Source: an uncultured Oceanospirillales bacterium
GTDB lineage: Bacteria; Pseudomonadota; Gammaproteobacteria; Xanthomonadales; SZUA-36
Assembly (NCBI GenBank): GCA_913055655.1
Contig: CAJXKA010000001.1
Location: 1-64,000, forward strand
Length of the DNA stretch: 64,000 bases
Direction of reading: 5' to 3'
A model generated the notes under the pieces. The model was given only the letters and a program-made list of their open reading frames with translations, made no database searches and was not told the origin of the DNA. The position numbers were made by a program, and so were the translations under genes. This document shows, piece after piece, positions 63,957 to 64,000 of this stretch; the first letter of the stretch is position 1; the number at the start of each line of letters is the position of its first letter.

Positions 63957-64000
63957 TGTCGCCCTGGCCGGCGCGCGCCAGCCCGGACTCGTAGGCGAAT
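63946..64000 (-). CDS. Partial CDS, C-terminal end only
   Basis: The last 17 codons of a minus-strand gene running off the window: FAYESGLARAGQGDIGY then TGA at 63946-63948. It overlaps the start of the next gene by 11 bp, which supports it being real. The family cannot be told from so short a piece. Confidence 0.45.
   Translation of the reverse strand, partial: FAYESGLARAGQGDIGY

Overview
The window is a 64 kb stretch of a GC-rich (about two-thirds G+C by eye) Gram-negative chromosome. The lipid A/outer-membrane block (lpxD-fabZ-lpxA-lpxB-rnhB), bamA, skp, TonB-type uptake, OmpA-type lipoproteins and the order rpsB-tsf-pyrH-frr-uppS-cdsA-dxr-rseP-bamA-skp-lpxD point to a gammaproteobacterium. 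The DUF6491 lipoproteins and the many palindromic intergenic repeats resemble Xanthomonadales/Wenzhouxiangella-like lineages; that placement is inference, not proof.

Layout. 1-8.3 kb: an 8-bp tandem repeat, an SPFH protein with a small Arc-like partner, a SulP transporter fused to STAS and cyclic-nucleotide domains, a prolyl oligopeptidase, and a compact E1-like adenylyltransferase / BNR propeller / MoaD-like cluster followed closely by an FkbM methyltransferase. 9.1-10.5 kb: two back-to-back toxin-antitoxin operons (MazEF type, then RelE/HTH type), with a clear operator palindrome and a near-consensus promoter. 10.5-15 kb: a TonB-dependent receptor divergent from a two-component system whose kinase ATP-binding domain looks degenerate. 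15-18 kb: tRNA-Val(CAC), two tandem DUF6491 lipoproteins, a DUF962/Mpo1-like protein and DUF445. 18-26 kb: a short asparaginase-like protein, a 991-residue exported protein of unknown function coupled to a chromate transporter, DUF2069, WrbA, an ArsC-like protein and YihY.

25.8-41 kb is the conserved envelope/translation superoperon, all on the minus strand: rpsB-tsf, pyrH, frr, uppS, cdsA, dxr, rseP, bamA, skp, lpxD, fabZ, lpxA, lpxB, rnhB. Two features stand out: a 120-residue Lys/Ala/Glu-rich tail on ribosomal protein S2, and a 267-bp element of nested inverted repeats between rseP and bamA. 41-52 kb carries amino-acid catabolism: branched-chain-type 2-oxoacid dehydrogenase (E1a, E1b, E2), tryptophan 2,3-dioxygenase, and a MarR-controlled tyrosine/homogentisate pathway (hpd, hmgA, fahA, maiA), with a VapBC pair and an exported alpha/beta hydrolase between them. 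52-56.5 kb: two DUF4398/OmpA lipoproteins, a DUF465 protein with a strong terminator, and the reverse transsulfuration pair (cystathionine beta-synthase, cystathionine gamma-lyase). 56.5-64 kb: small exported, membrane and enzyme genes (DUF1566 fusion, DUF6644/DUF6152-like pair, rhodanese, cupin, SDR, YdeI-like, DUF1801, GNAT).

The best candidates for something undescribed are the E1/BNR/Ubl (ThiF-propeller-MoaD) cluster, the 991-residue exported protein coupled to chrA, the degenerate sensor kinase beside the TonB receptor, and a family of nested palindromic intergenic elements present at several loci. All calls come from reading the sequence and translations; no database search was run.
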